Shown here piece after piece: positions 6,799 through 16,733 of a stretch of 64,000 nucleotides of DNA (its first letter is position 1; every line of letters begins with the position of its first letter). The notes beneath the pieces were generated by a model. It saw only the letters and a program-made list of their open reading frames with translations, was not told where the DNA came from and did no database searches. The stretch comes from Saprospiraceae bacterium (GTDB lineage Bacteria > Bacteroidota > Bacteroidia > Chitinophagales > Saprospiraceae), in assembly GCA_016714985.1 (NCBI GenBank), contig JADKBS010000023.1:94881-158880 (forward strand), given 5' to 3'. The translations under genes and the position numbers were made by a program.

Positions 6799-9700
6799 AT
6801 GAAAGTAACTAGACTTACACAAGCTCCCATTGGCTTAGGGGGTAAACTTCTTCTCATTTTGATAACAGTGCTTTCTCAAGCCCTGCCATCATTTGCCCAA
6901 CCCGTTTGTGGACCACCGCTCATCACCTGTCCAGGCAACATGGTCGTCACCCTTGACGCCGGGGAATGCGGGATGGTCTTTGACTTTGCCGTAACAGCCA
7001 CTGATGTTTGCGATCCGAATCCACAAGTTGTTCAGACTGCGGGCATTGATTCTGGCGAGGTCTTCCCAATCGGTATCAACACGGTTTTCTTCACAGCTAC
7101 CAACAATATTGGGTTATCAGCATCCTGTAGTTTCGATATTGTAGTCAATGAGTTCCCAAATCCTACCGGGGTGCTCGCCTGCAATGATGTTGTTCAGATA
7201 AGTGTGCCACAAGATGGTTTGGTCATTGTGGGTGCCGATGATGTGCTGGAAGGTGGGCTTTATGGTTGTTACGACGATTACCTTGTTAACATTACGACAG
7301 AAGAAGGGGTTTCCATCGGGAATTTGCTGACTTGTGAGCATATAGGCATTCTTTTGACCGTCATGGTCACCAATCCCGACAACAACAATGCTTGCTGGGG
7401 AATCATCGAATTAGAGGACAAACTACCTCCTGTACTCAACTGCCCAGATCGCATGGTTAGCTGTACGAGAACGCCAGAATCAGCTACCCCCCCTACTCGT
7501 TTTGACAATTGCGATAGCAATCCTACCCTTGAGTTACTTGGTGTAACCCCCTTGGATAATGATATTTGCGACGACAATATTTCTATTTTTCAGCGTTTCT
7601 GGCGGTCTCAGGACAAATACGGCAACGTGGCCACCTGCACCGACCTTGTTACCATTCAACGCCCAACTGAAGTTGATTTCCCAGATGATAGGATTTGGGA
7701 TTGCAACCAGGCCAGCTTGGTCAGCCCCTCCAGTTCAGGCTCGCCTTCCAACGTTTCAGGCGGTAGCTGCAAGTTCAATATTACCTTCTCAGACGATCGG
7801 GTATTCACCTGTCCTGGTTCAACAAGGGCTTTCGATATTATAAGGACTTGGACCGTTGTGGACTGGTGCACTGGTGAAATCATCACCACTGGCGTCGGCG
7901 GTGAAGACAACGTGCAGATCATCAAAGTTCGGGACACGACACCACCAACCATCTCTGCCAACAACCTCATCGTAGATGCCAATATCGCTGGGGTTCATCC
8001 GAGTCCCTGCCGCTCCACCGAACCGTTCCCTTCTCCTAGCGTGACGGACAATTGCACCGGCATCGCAAATATCAACATCAATACGGCTGTAGGTGAAATC
8101 GTGAATGGCCGCATCCCTGAACCGGGTTTGCCCATTGGCTACCATATCGTCACCATTCAGGCATTTGACCGTTGCGGGAACGTGGCTACCAAAGACATCG
8201 TGCTGCAGGTGACAGATAGGATAGCTCCATCACCAATCTGTGTGGAATACACGGAAGTAGGTCTTGAGTCTTCGGGCAGGGCAGTAGTTGAAGCAGAAGC
8301 TTTCAACTTGGCCTCCAACGACAACTGCTGCGTGGACAAGTTCTTGGTGCGCCGCATGAACGAAGATCCCTGTGATGATGGACATAATGACCTTGAATTT
8401 GGCCCTTCAGTAGTATTCTGTTGCGAAGACGCCGGCAAAACTATTACAGTCGTGTTGCGGGTTTATGATTGTTTCAACAACTACAATGAATGCATGGTGC
8501 AGGTTTTAGTAAACGACAAACAGTTCCCTGTGCTCGTTTCCTGCCCTCCCAACCAGCGCATCACCTGCGATTTTTATGCAGATAATATTGAGACACAAAT
8601 AGCTTCCTTGTCAACGCCTGCTGAGCGGAGTATCTTCCTAGACCAATTTTTTGGAACGCCGATTTTCTATGACAATTGTGGTCTTGAAATACGGCGCAAC
8701 CTTACTTCCAGTATTGACCAGTGCCTGGAAGGCACCATTATACGCAGCTTCATAGCATCCGACCTGAGTGGCAATACCGCTGTACAGCCCTGTACACAAA
8801 CCATCAATATTGACCACGTATCGGACTGGGTCATTGAATTCCCTGCCGACTTGACCATCAACTGCGGTGCTACCCCACCCGATTTTGGCGAGCCAGAAAT
8901 TTTCTACGAAACCTGCGAACTTTTGGCGGTTACCTACGACGACGAAACTTTCAATGTCGTACCTGATGCTTGCTACAAAATAGTGCGGACCTGGTCTATC
9001 ATCAATTGGTGTGTAGTAGGGGCAGAGGTTGATCAAGAGGTGGTGGAGCAGCCAGAAAACCAGTTAGGTTTGGCATTCCCCCAATGCGACCTCGACAACG
9101 ATGGCGATTGTGATTCACGTACTTTTAGGGATAGCTGGAGGGGCAGCGTGCCAGTTCCCAACCCATTTGCTCCAACGGCTTACAGGTTGAGGCCATTCGC
9201 CAATGATGCACATACGCCCAATACCAACCCAGTTTTGAATTTCCGCAACCCAGATACGGATATAGACACGGATCCTTGGGATGGCTTCATCACCTATCAA
9301 CAAGTAATTAAGGTAAATGACAATGTTGACCCTGTGTTTACCAATGGATGCTCCATCCCCAAAATCTGTATTGAGGACAATTCCTGTGATGTGGATGTGC
9401 TTTTGCCCATCCCAAATGTCAATGACTGCAGCCCAAATGTAACGGTAACAGCGGAGATAAACCTTGGTGGCATTTGGGTAAGTGGCCTTGGCCCACACCT
9501 GAACATTCCACCGGGAACCTACCAGGTTGTCTATAAAGCGATTGACAACTGCAACAACCAATCTACCTGCAACACAACGGTTGTAGTGGAGGATTGCAAA
9601 AAGCCGACACCTTACTGTAAGAACGGCATTATCGTTACTTTGATGAACGTGTTCCCCCCTATGGTAGAAGTTTGGGCAAGCGACCTCGATGATGGCAGTT

Positions 9701-11118
9701 TCGACAATTGCGATGAAGACTTGAAACTTTCATTCTCTGCCGATTCAACGAATACCAGCATAACCTTCAACTGTTTCAACCAAAACACCACCACTTTTGT
9801 GGATATTTGGGTGACAGACGACGCAGGCAATCAAGCGTTTTGCACTACCCAAATCACGGTTCAAGACAATGCCAACGGCTGTGCGGATCCGCTCGTAAAC
9901 TTCATTTCAGGACGGATAGCCAATGAGGAAGAGGAAGGTATCGAAGGTGTTCAAATCCACCTGAACGGCGACAACAATGTTTCGGCTGAGACAAACGGGG
10001 AAGGAGTTTATTATTTAAACGGACTCGACCCTGGTGGCGATTACACCGTTGTAGCCTCCCATGATGTTGAACCGCTTAATGGCGTATCCACCTTTGATCT
10101 CGTGCTGATTTCCAAGCACATTCTGGGTGTTACATTGCTTGATTCTCCCTATAAAATTATTGCAGCGGACGCCAATCGCTCGAACAGCGTGACCACTTTT
10201 GACTTGGTAGAGATTCGGAAACTCATTCTTTTTATCAATGAGGATTTCCCCAACAATACTTCATGGCGATTTGTGGACAAAGACCATGTTTTCACAAATA
10301 CAACCAATCCTTGGACCTCGCAAATACCGGAGTTGGAGAACTTCAATGACCTTACGGATGACCAATTGAACACTGATTTCGTGGCCATTAAAATTGGAGA
10401 CGTGAACGTGAGTGCCGCCACCAACTTGGCAGGCAGCAGCGATGAGCGCAATGGCAACGCCAACTTGGTCATTCAAATTGAAGATGTTCTGGTCGAAAAA
10501 GGCCAAATAGTCCGTGTGCCTTTGAATATTAAGGACGAATCATTGGTGGCAATCCAGTTTTCACTCAATTTCAACAAGGAAAAATTGTCTTTTGAGGCTG
10601 TGGAAGACGGTATGATGACACAAGAGCATTTTGGGTTTGCCAAGCTGGAGGCGGGCACACTGACCGCAAGCTGGAATAAATTGGATGGAAGTGCCGAGAA
10701 TCTGGACGGCCCCATTAGCCAATTGGTTTTTCATGCAAGCGCCAGCGGTAAATTGTCAGAAATGCTTTCTATTGATTCACGTTATACCAAGGCCGAGGCA
10801 TATACCATTGAAAATGAAGTGAAGGGCATTTCCATAGAGTTCAATTCCTCCAGCAAAGGGTATGAACTACTTCAGAATTCGCCAAACCCATTAACTGACC
10901 AAACCATAATCGGCTTTAATTTGCCTAGTTCCACCTATTGCACCCTCAGCTTTACGGATGTGGCAGGTAGAGAGTTGAGAATGATAGAAGGGACTTTTGG
11001 TGCGGGTTCTCATCAAATCATGGTAAAGCGCAGCGAACTGCAATCAAAAGGTGTGGTGTACTACCACCTGAAGACAGGGGATTTCAAGGCAACAAAAATG
11101 ATGGTCATAACTGACTGA
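6799..11118 (+). CDS. HYR-rich secreted protein with dockerin-like and cohesin-like modules and T9SS domain
   Basis: Exported protein of 1439 residues. A signal peptide (to about residue 34, SFAQ) is followed by a long cysteine-rich region of HYR-type modules (for example PPLITCPGNMVVTLDAGECG). Around 1036-1085 is a CarboxypepD_reg-like domain (ISGRI...AETNGEGVYYLNGL), followed at about 1090-1155 by a dockerin-like pair (GVSTFDLVLISKHILG and AADANRSNSVTTFDLVEIRK). A cohesin-like segment lies around 1218-1350 (VRVPLNIKDESLVAIQFSLNF), and a T9SS type A sorting domain ends the protein (LLQNSPNPLTDQTIIGF). I chose the ATG at 6799 over the in-frame TTG at 6781. HYR domains suggest adhesion or scaffolding; the substrate is unknown. 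Confidence 0.9.
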   Translation: MKVTRLTQAPIGLGGKLLLILITVLSQALPSFAQPVCGPPLITCPGNMVVTLDAGECGMVFDFAVTATDVCDPNPQVVQTAGIDSGEVFPIGINTVFFTATNNIGLSASCSFDIVVNEFPNPTGVLACNDVVQISVPQDGLVIVGADDVLEGGLYGCYDDYLVNITTEEGVSIGNLLTCEHIGILLTVMVTNPDNNNACWGIIELEDKLPPVLNCPDRMVSCTRTPESATPPTRFDNCDSNPTLELLGVTPLDNDICDDNISIFQRFWRSQDKYGNVATCTDLVTIQRPTEVDFPDDRIWDCNQASLVSPSSSGSPSNVSGGSCKFNITFSDDRVFTCPGSTRAFDIIRTWTVVDWCTGEIITTGVGGEDNVQIIKVRDTTPPTISANNLIVDANIAGVHPSPCRSTEPFPSPSVTDNCTGIANININTAVGEIVNGRIPEPGLPIGYHIVTIQAFDRCGNVATKDIVLQVTDRIAPSPICVEYTEVGLESSGRAVVEAEAFNLASNDNCCVDKFLVRRMNEDPCDDGHNDLEFGPSVVFCCEDAGKTITVVLRVYDCFNNYNECMVQVLVNDKQFPVLVSCPPNQRITCDFYADNIETQIASLSTPAERSIFLDQFFGTPIFYDNCGLEIRRNLTSSIDQCLEGTIIRSFIASDLSGNTAVQPCTQTINIDHVSDWVIEFPADLTINCGATPPDFGEPEIFYETCELLAVTYDDETFNVVPDACYKIVRTWSIINWCVVGAEVDQEVVEQPENQLGLAFPQCDLDNDGDCDSRTFRDSWRGSVPVPNPFAPTAYRLRPFANDAHTPNTNPVLNFRNPDTDIDTDPWDGFITYQQVIKVNDNVDPVFTNGCSIPKICIEDNSCDVDVLLPIPNVNDCSPNVTVTAEINLGGIWVSGLGPHLNIPPGTYQVVYKAIDNCNNQSTCNTTVVVEDCKKPTPYCKNGIIVTLMNVFPPMVEVWASDLDDGSFDNCDEDLKLSFSADSTNTSITFNCFNQNTTTFVDIWVTDDAGNQAFCTTQITVQDNANGCADPLVNFISGRIANEEEEGIEGVQIHLNGDNNVSAETNGEGVYYLNGLDPGGDYTVVASHDVEPLNGVSTFDLVLISKHILGVTLLDSPYKIIAADANRSNSVTTFDLVEIRKLILFINEDFPNNTSWRFVDKDHVFTNTTNPWTSQIPELENFNDLTDDQLNTDFVAIKIGDVNVSAATNLAGSSDERNGNANLVIQIEDVLVEKGQIVRVPLNIKDESLVAIQFSLNFNKEKLSFEAVEDGMMTQEHFGFAKLEAGTLTASWNKLDGSAENLDGPISQLVFHASASGKLSEMLSIDSRYTKAEAYTIENEVKGISIEFNSSSKGYELLQNSPNPLTDQTIIGFNLPSSTYCTLSFTDVAGRELRMIEGTFGAGSHQIMVKRSELQSKGVVYYHLKTGDFKATKMMVITD

Positions 11119-11490
11119 TAATCAAATATTTTACAGTAAATAAACACAGAATTGGGCAGGCTGTCAGGCGACAGTCCGCCCATTTTTTTTTAAGAACAAA
11201 TTTTACTTTCCGCATCATCTGTTACCTTTTAAAGGCCTTGTATTATGACCATTGAAACAGTACAGGGGGCACAGCTTCCTGGTGCTGAAAAACGGTCAAG
11301 GAAGTTGCCATTTGCCCACCAATTTGGAAATTTATAGGTTGAAAAATTACATTACACTCCTGGTTTAGCCACATTAGTTAACAATCCAAATTGGGGCAAG
11401 GGCAACACCTCCTGCCGTTGGTACCAAGCTGTGCGAAAAATGCTGCAGGTATTTCAAATAAATCGTACCCTTGCAAAAAACGAAGGGCTG
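11119..11490. other. Intergenic region with terminator and sigma-gene leader
   Basis: It contains the terminator at 11154-11192 and, just before the sigma gene, TACCCTTG (11466-11473), a near match to the -7 consensus. Nothing else is recognised. Confidence 0.5.
11154..11192 (+). terminator. Rho-independent terminator of the HYR protein gene
   Basis: GGGCAGGCTGTC pairs with GACAGTCCGCCC (two mismatches) around the loop AGGC and is followed by a T9 tract. It lies 36 bases after the stop codon. Confidence 0.85.
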
Positions 11491-12072
11491 ATGAATTCCT
11501 TCCGAAGGACTGTTTCCATACATGATATTCAGGACGAGTGGTCAATCGTTCAGGCTGCACAGGCGAACCCTGCTGCATTCAGGCCATTGTACGATAAATA
11601 CTTTGAAGCCATTTTCCAATTCATCTACAACCGCACACAGAACGAAGAAGTAAGCGCCGACATCAACTCTCAGGTTTTTTTGAAAGCCATGCAAAGGCTT
11701 GGTGATTATACCTTCAAAGGAGTTCCTTTTTCGGCATGGCTATACCGCATTGCGAGCAACGAGGTTGCGCAATGGTATCGTCAGAATAAAAGGTTGCGGG
11801 TGGTGAGCGTAGAAGAAACCAATTTGGCGTCCATGTTCGAAGAGGTTTTCGAAGATGATTTGGAACGTTATAGGCCATACTTGATTTCGGCATTGGACGA
11901 ACTGAAAGAGGCTGACCTCGAAATCGTTGAGATGCGCTTTTTCGAACAACGCCCTTTCAAGGAAATCGCAGAAGTATTGAACATTACAGAAAGCAATGCC
12001 AAGGTTCGCACCTATCGGGTACTCGAACGACTTAAAAAGATTATCATCAATCGAACAGGCGGTGCCAAATGA
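11491..12072 (+). CDS. ECF-family RNA polymerase sigma factor
   Basis: Sigma-70 family protein of about 193 residues that redirects RNA polymerase. Region 2 is visible as FRPLYDKYFEAIFQFIYNRT through FSAWLYRIASNEVAQWYRQ. Region 4 is EIVEMRFFEQRPFKEIAEVL followed by the recognition helix ESNAKVRTYRVLERLKK. I chose the ATG at 11491: a possible -7 box (TACCCTTG) ends at 11473, so the longer in-frame start at 11431 would lie upstream of transcription. It is followed after 40 bases by a membrane-anchored protein gene, its likely regulator or partner. The target promoters cannot be read from this window. Confidence 0.9.
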   Translation: MNSFRRTVSIHDIQDEWSIVQAAQANPAAFRPLYDKYFEAIFQFIYNRTQNEEVSADINSQVFLKAMQRLGDYTFKGVPFSAWLYRIASNEVAQWYRQNKRLRVVSVEETNLASMFEEVFEDDLERYRPYLISALDELKEADLEIVEMRFFEQRPFKEIAEVLNITESNAKVRTYRVLERLKKIIINRTGGAK

Positions 12073-12112
12073 CAACCAATTTGCCCTTTCATTCCGCCAA
12101 AAATGATAAAGC

Positions 12113-13873
12113 ATGAAAAAAAATTACGACATACGGCTTAACCCCAAGCCGCTCAAAAAAGAACAAATTGAGCGACATAAAGACTTTGATTCACTGCTGA
12201 CGCAATTTGCCACGCAGCCCAAGAAAGACGCCATTGTTAGAAAACTGATATGGAGGGTCGGAGCCATCGCTGCCTCCTTGGTGGGTTTTTTCCTCTTCTA
12301 TAATCAAGTGCTAAAAACGGATTATGCCGAAAAGCAGGCAGCTTATTTCAATACCCAGCCATTTATTAGCAAACCATTTGAACAAGTGAAACCGACATTT
12401 GCCAGCTTCAAGGTTAGCTCAAACGATGGTGGTATCTACAAATACCCAAGTGGGTCACAGCTTACAGTGCCAGCCGCGGCTTTTGTCAACGAAAAAGGAG
12501 AAACACTAAGCGGCGAAGTCACATTACACTACCGTGAAATGCATGATTTTGTAGATTTCTTCATGGCTGGTATTCCAATGACTTACGACTCAGCAGGTGT
12601 AAACTATAACCTGGAAAGCGCAGGCATGATTGAAATTTTTGCGGAGCAAGACGGTAAGCGTGTCAATATGGCTCCGGGCAAATCTATCAATGTAGAGCTT
12701 GTATCCAATGTGAATACCTCGCCAACCTTGGACATACCTCCGGGTTACAATATCTACAAGCTTGACGAAAAAAATCGCAATTGGGTCTATCAAGACATTG
12801 ATCGCATGGAAGTTATCAGTGATGAGCCTGTTCCAAGTTCCAACCTCGATGAGAAAAGCCCGTTTTACCCAGCCCAAAAGACTTTAGCTGAAAAAATGTT
12901 GGCCATTCAAGTAAGCGAAGCTGCGGAAACAACCAAATTGGAAAAGACCATACCCAAGCCGAAAACACCTTCCAAGCCTCAACAGGCCATCAACAAGGAT
13001 CATGTTTTCAGCCTTGATATGAAGGATATATTTCCGACTGACAAGCAGGAAATTGAGAGCGAAGAAGCGCAGGAACTGCGACAACTCTATGCCAAATATT
13101 CAAAGATGCTTTGGCAGCTTAATCCTAAGTCAAGCATAACGCCTGACCAGCTGCAAAAGGAATTCAGCCTAGTTACCGGCTTGAGCATCAAAAAGCTGAA
13201 CGAGCAGGACTATGAGCTGTCCTTAGAGAAAAAAGGTGCGGCTGTAAAAGTGTTGGTTTATCCTGTCCTCAGTGGATCTGATTACGAACGTGCAATGGCC
13301 GAATTCAAGCGGGATTTTGAAAACTTCACCAAGTTGAGTGCCGAGAGGGAGTCAAAACTTGCCGCAGAACGGGCAGCTATTGCGAAGCGATTTGAGGAAG
13401 AAAAAAAACTGGCGACCTTGAACTTCGAGCAGCGCATCGAAGAACTTCGGAAGCAAGGGAATGATTATGCTGCCAACAATGAAATCATCAAGAAAAAAGT
13501 AGTGAACCGGTTTACGGCATCAGCATTTGGCATTTGGAACTGCGACCGCCCATTGCCACCTCAAATGCTCCAGTTGGCAGCCAATTTTGTGGACGAAAAA
13601 GGCAACCCCTTCAAGAACAAAACTGCCTACCTCGTGGACAAGAGCCGGAACACGGTCTATCAGTTCCTTGCAGAAGATGGCGCTGAATTGCGTTTCAATA
13701 AAAGCTCCGAAAACCTAGTTTGGTTAGTTACCGAAGACAACAAAATTGCGGTTTTCAGGCCTCAAAAATTCAAAGACATAGACCCCAAGGCCAAGCGGTT
13801 TGAGTTTGTCATGGAATCAGTGAACAAAGAAATCAAATCCGAACAGGACATCCGGGAAATCCTGTACCTCTAA
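12113..13873 (+). CDS. Membrane-anchored protein partnered with ECF sigma factor
   Basis: Protein of 586 residues with a short basic cytoplasmic N-terminus (about 1-45), one transmembrane helix (about 46-66) and a large periplasmic part. The first periplasmic domain (about 90-235) contains GGIYKYPSGSQLTVPAAAFVNE, somewhat like a ZU5-type beta domain. A lysine/proline-rich linker follows, then a charged coiled coil (about 410-460, ERESKLAAERAAIAKRFEEE) and a C-terminal beta domain. Gene order right after an ECF sigma gene and the single-TM layout suggest an anti-sigma or envelope-sensing role. The N-terminus shows no recognised zinc anti-sigma motif, so this is inference from context. Confidence 0.75.
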   Translation: MKKNYDIRLNPKPLKKEQIERHKDFDSLLTQFATQPKKDAIVRKLIWRVGAIAASLVGFFLFYNQVLKTDYAEKQAAYFNTQPFISKPFEQVKPTFASFKVSSNDGGIYKYPSGSQLTVPAAAFVNEKGETLSGEVTLHYREMHDFVDFFMAGIPMTYDSAGVNYNLESAGMIEIFAEQDGKRVNMAPGKSINVELVSNVNTSPTLDIPPGYNIYKLDEKNRNWVYQDIDRMEVISDEPVPSSNLDEKSPFYPAQKTLAEKMLAIQVSEAAETTKLEKTIPKPKTPSKPQQAINKDHVFSLDMKDIFPTDKQEIESEEAQELRQLYAKYSKMLWQLNPKSSITPDQLQKEFSLVTGLSIKKLNEQDYELSLEKKGAAVKVLVYPVLSGSDYERAMAEFKRDFENFTKLSAERESKLAAERAAIAKRFEEEKKLATLNFEQRIEELRKQGNDYAANNEIIKKKVVNRFTASAFGIWNCDRPLPPQMLQLAANFVDEKGNPFKNKTAYLVDKSRNTVYQFLAEDGAELRFNKSSENLVWLVTEDNKIAVFRPQKFKDIDPKAKRFEFVMESVNKEIKSEQDIREILYL

Positions 13874-14232
13874 ATTTCCCATAATGCCTTGAACTAAATT
13901 TTATTCTCTTCATCATAGGTCCCGTACTGCGTTTGAGTACGGGATTTTTTTTTCTATCGAAAAAATCATAGTGCTGGTAGAGGGAAAAACAATTAGAAAG
14001 CATCTTGATTTAAGTTTGCTGGAGTTATCATTTAATCACCCAATTTCAATGGTTCTTGAAGCGTAAGGGGTTTTATGTTGTGGGTTTCAAGGAGTGCAAC
14101 CCAATCAAAAATGGAGGATTTTTTAGGAGGATGTTTTGATAGTCCCAATTTTTAAAAATATCCCATCGCAGTAGCCTCCATGAAACTTGAAGCCTAATGA
14201 ACCATTGAACTTTCACTTAAATCCAGCATAAG
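13874..14232. other. Intergenic region
   Basis: It carries the terminator at 13920-13953. The remaining approximately 280 bases show no gene, repeat or clear promoter. Confidence 0.5.
13920..13953 (+). terminator. Rho-independent terminator of the sigma operon
   Basis: The perfect 9-bp stem TCCCGTACT/AGTACGGGA has a 7-nt loop and a T9 tract. It is 46 bases after the stop of the membrane partner gene. Confidence 0.9.
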
Positions 14233-16632
14233 ATGCAAAGAAGATTGACCTTTTTAGCTTTTGCCATTTTTCTAAGTGTTGGCACATTTGCCCAATTGAA
14301 CATGTCGCTTGTAGGATCTTATGAATACAATGTCGTATTGAGCAATATTTGGGGATATGCTGCACCAGACGGGACGGAATACGCTTTGGTTGGGACAGAT
14401 GAAGGCGTTTCCATTGTCAGCCTTTCCGACCCATCCAACCCAGTTGAGACGGAACTTGTCCCCGGCCCAGCTTCCAACTGGCGTGAAATCAAGACTTGGG
14501 GAAATTATGCCTATGCTTCCAATGAAACTGGCGCTGGGCTATTGGTAATTGACCTTTCAAATCTGCCCGGCCCCGTGACCTACCAGTATTTGGCACCTAA
14601 CATACCCGGTTTGGGCATACTGAATACCATCCACACCTTGTCCGTGGACGAAAACGGGTTCCTTTTCCTGAACGGCACGAACCTGAACAATGGAGGCATG
14701 CTTTTCATGGATCTAAATGCCGATCCATTCAATCCTATCTATGTAGGGAAATGTGCGCCAGTCTATTCCCACGATTCTTATATCCGAGACAACCTGGCTT
14801 ACAGTTTTGAAATATATGCAGGGGTTTTCTCTATTTATGACGTTACGGACAAGTCCAATCCTGTCTTGTTGGCCAGCCAGCAAACTGGAGGCAATTTCAC
14901 GCACAATGGATGGCTTTCGGACGACAGCAAAATCCTGTTTACCACAGATGAGGTGGCAAATGCACCGGTTGGTGCTTATGATGTCTCAGACCCCAACAAT
15001 ATTATCGAGCTTGACCAGTTTAGGCCTTTCGCAACGCTGGGCACTGGGGTCATACCGCACAACGCCCATGTTTGGGACGACTATGTGATTGTTTCTTATT
15101 ACACAGATGGTTGCATCATCTTGGATGGGTCTCGTCCCGGAAACTTGGTTGAAATCGCCAATTTTGATACTTTTTTCCCATCCAATACTGGGTTTGATGG
15201 AGCATGGGGCGCTTATCCATATCTGCCAAGCGGCTTGGTACTTGTCTCGGATATCAACAATGGTCTTTTTGTATTGCAGCCGAATTATGTCAGGGCCTGC
15301 CACTTGGAAGGCAAAGTGACGGATGCAACAACTGGGTTGGGGCTAAACGGAGCTACGATTGAATTAACAGGAACTTTGACAAAAACACAAAGCGATTTGG
15401 TCGGTAATTATAAAACGGGCATTGCGACCTCGGGCACTTACACGGTAACCGTCAAAAAACCTGGCTATGAAAACAAAACGGTCAGTGCCATTTTAACAAA
15501 CGGTCAGGTTGTATTTTTGGATATAGCCCTCCAATCATTGCCTACGTTTTCGATCAGTGGAACTGTTACGGAAGAAGGGACAGGTTTACCTATACCGGAT
15601 GCCAAAGTGCAGATTAAGAACTCGGATTTCAGTTTTGATTTGGCAACCGGAACAGATGGTAAGTTCTTCATTCAACAATTTTACAATGGCGATTATGACG
15701 TTTTTGCTGGGAAATGGGGTTACAAGACGGGGGTGCTAACCAGTCAGCAGGTTAACAACACCACTGGAGCCATTTCCCTTTCGCTTGAAAAAGGATATGA
15801 AGACATTTTCAGCCTTGACCTAGGCTGGACAGTAAATGGAGATGCAACACAAGGGATTTGGGAGCGGGGCGAACCAATTGAGGTATTTCCACCACAGGTT
15901 CCATTCGCTATCCAGCCAGGCATGGATGCCATTAATGATGCTGGAAATTCCTGTTATTTCACGGGCAATGTTGCCGATTTGTTCAGCGGGGTTCAGATAA
16001 ATGGTTTTACTAGACTGGTTTCACCTCCAATGGATTTATCGGGCATGAATGAACCTTATATTAAATTCTTTGCTTGGATTTTTAGCGCTTGCTCTTCTGA
16101 GCCTGCGCTTGGTAATGATAAACTCATCGTGAAAATCACGAATGGAACTGAAACAGCGACCATTCAGCAGGTAGAACACGCCAGCTTGTTTTTCCCACCT
16201 ACCTGGAACGAGTATTTGGTGGATGTGTCTAACAATATTTCCTTGGATAGCCCTGTCCAAATAATTTTTGAGGTGGGCGACATTGACCCTGGTTTTGTGG
16301 ATGTTGTAGAGAGCGGTGTTGACTTTTTTGAGGCATTTGACGCAGACCCTCCAAGCAATACTAACGAGAACGTTGATATCGAACAATATTTGACCGTTTC
16401 CCCCAATCCGTCCATTGGTGAGTTCAGGGTAAAGTATGACCTATTCGAATTCGGTAACCAAGCATCCAAATTATTGGTTTTCAACACATTAGGTCAATTG
16501 GTTGAGACGCATCCACTGATTATTCCTTCTGGAACAATTGCAGTTGGAAAAAACTTGAAGGAAGGCGTTTACTATCTAAATATCAGTACAACCGGAAAAC
16601 TTGGCGAGCCGATCATGGTAATAAAGCATTGA
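14233..16632 (+). CDS. LVIVD/choice-of-anchor B type secreted protein with T9SS domain
   Basis: Exported protein of 799 residues. A signal peptide (to FAQ, about residue 20) is followed by an LVIVD-like propeller (about 25-355) with repeats such as GVSIVSLSDPSNPVE, LLVIDLSNL and FSIYDVTDKSNPVLL. This resembles the choice-of-anchor B family. Two CarboxypepD_reg-like beta domains follow (about 357-430 and 437-510), then a jelly-roll-like region (about 520-690). A T9SS type A sorting domain (LTVSPNPSIGEFRVKYDL to the end) closes the protein. A surface or extracellular location is expected; the ligand is not known. Confidence 0.88.
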   Translation: MQRRLTFLAFAIFLSVGTFAQLNMSLVGSYEYNVVLSNIWGYAAPDGTEYALVGTDEGVSIVSLSDPSNPVETELVPGPASNWREIKTWGNYAYASNETGAGLLVIDLSNLPGPVTYQYLAPNIPGLGILNTIHTLSVDENGFLFLNGTNLNNGGMLFMDLNADPFNPIYVGKCAPVYSHDSYIRDNLAYSFEIYAGVFSIYDVTDKSNPVLLASQQTGGNFTHNGWLSDDSKILFTTDEVANAPVGAYDVSDPNNIIELDQFRPFATLGTGVIPHNAHVWDDYVIVSYYTDGCIILDGSRPGNLVEIANFDTFFPSNTGFDGAWGAYPYLPSGLVLVSDINNGLFVLQPNYVRACHLEGKVTDATTGLGLNGATIELTGTLTKTQSDLVGNYKTGIATSGTYTVTVKKPGYENKTVSAILTNGQVVFLDIALQSLPTFSISGTVTEEGTGLPIPDAKVQIKNSDFSFDLATGTDGKFFIQQFYNGDYDVFAGKWGYKTGVLTSQQVNNTTGAISLSLEKGYEDIFSLDLGWTVNGDATQGIWERGEPIEVFPPQVPFAIQPGMDAINDAGNSCYFTGNVADLFSGVQINGFTRLVSPPMDLSGMNEPYIKFFAWIFSACSSEPALGNDKLIVKITNGTETATIQQVEHASLFFPPTWNEYLVDVSNNISLDSPVQIIFEVGDIDPGFVDVVESGVDFFEAFDADPPSNTNENVDIEQYLTVSPNPSIGEFRVKYDLFEFGNQASKLLVFNTLGQLVETHPLIIPSGTIAVGKNLKEGVYYLNISTTGKLGEPIMVIKH

Positions 16633-16686
16633 TGGTATGCTACATTGAATCAATTTGACGCTTTGATAGCATTACCCAAATCGCAT

Positions 16687-16721
16687 AAAAACGGCCAAGG
16701 AGTTTACCTTGGCCGTTTTTT
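16687..16721 (+). terminator. Rho-independent terminator of the LVIVD protein gene
   Basis: AAAACGGCCAAGG and CCTTGGCCGTTTT form a perfect stem with a 6-nt loop, with T-rich sequence to the right and A-rich to the left. It could act in both directions. Confidence 0.85.
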
Positions 16722-16733
16722 GATAAATCGTAA

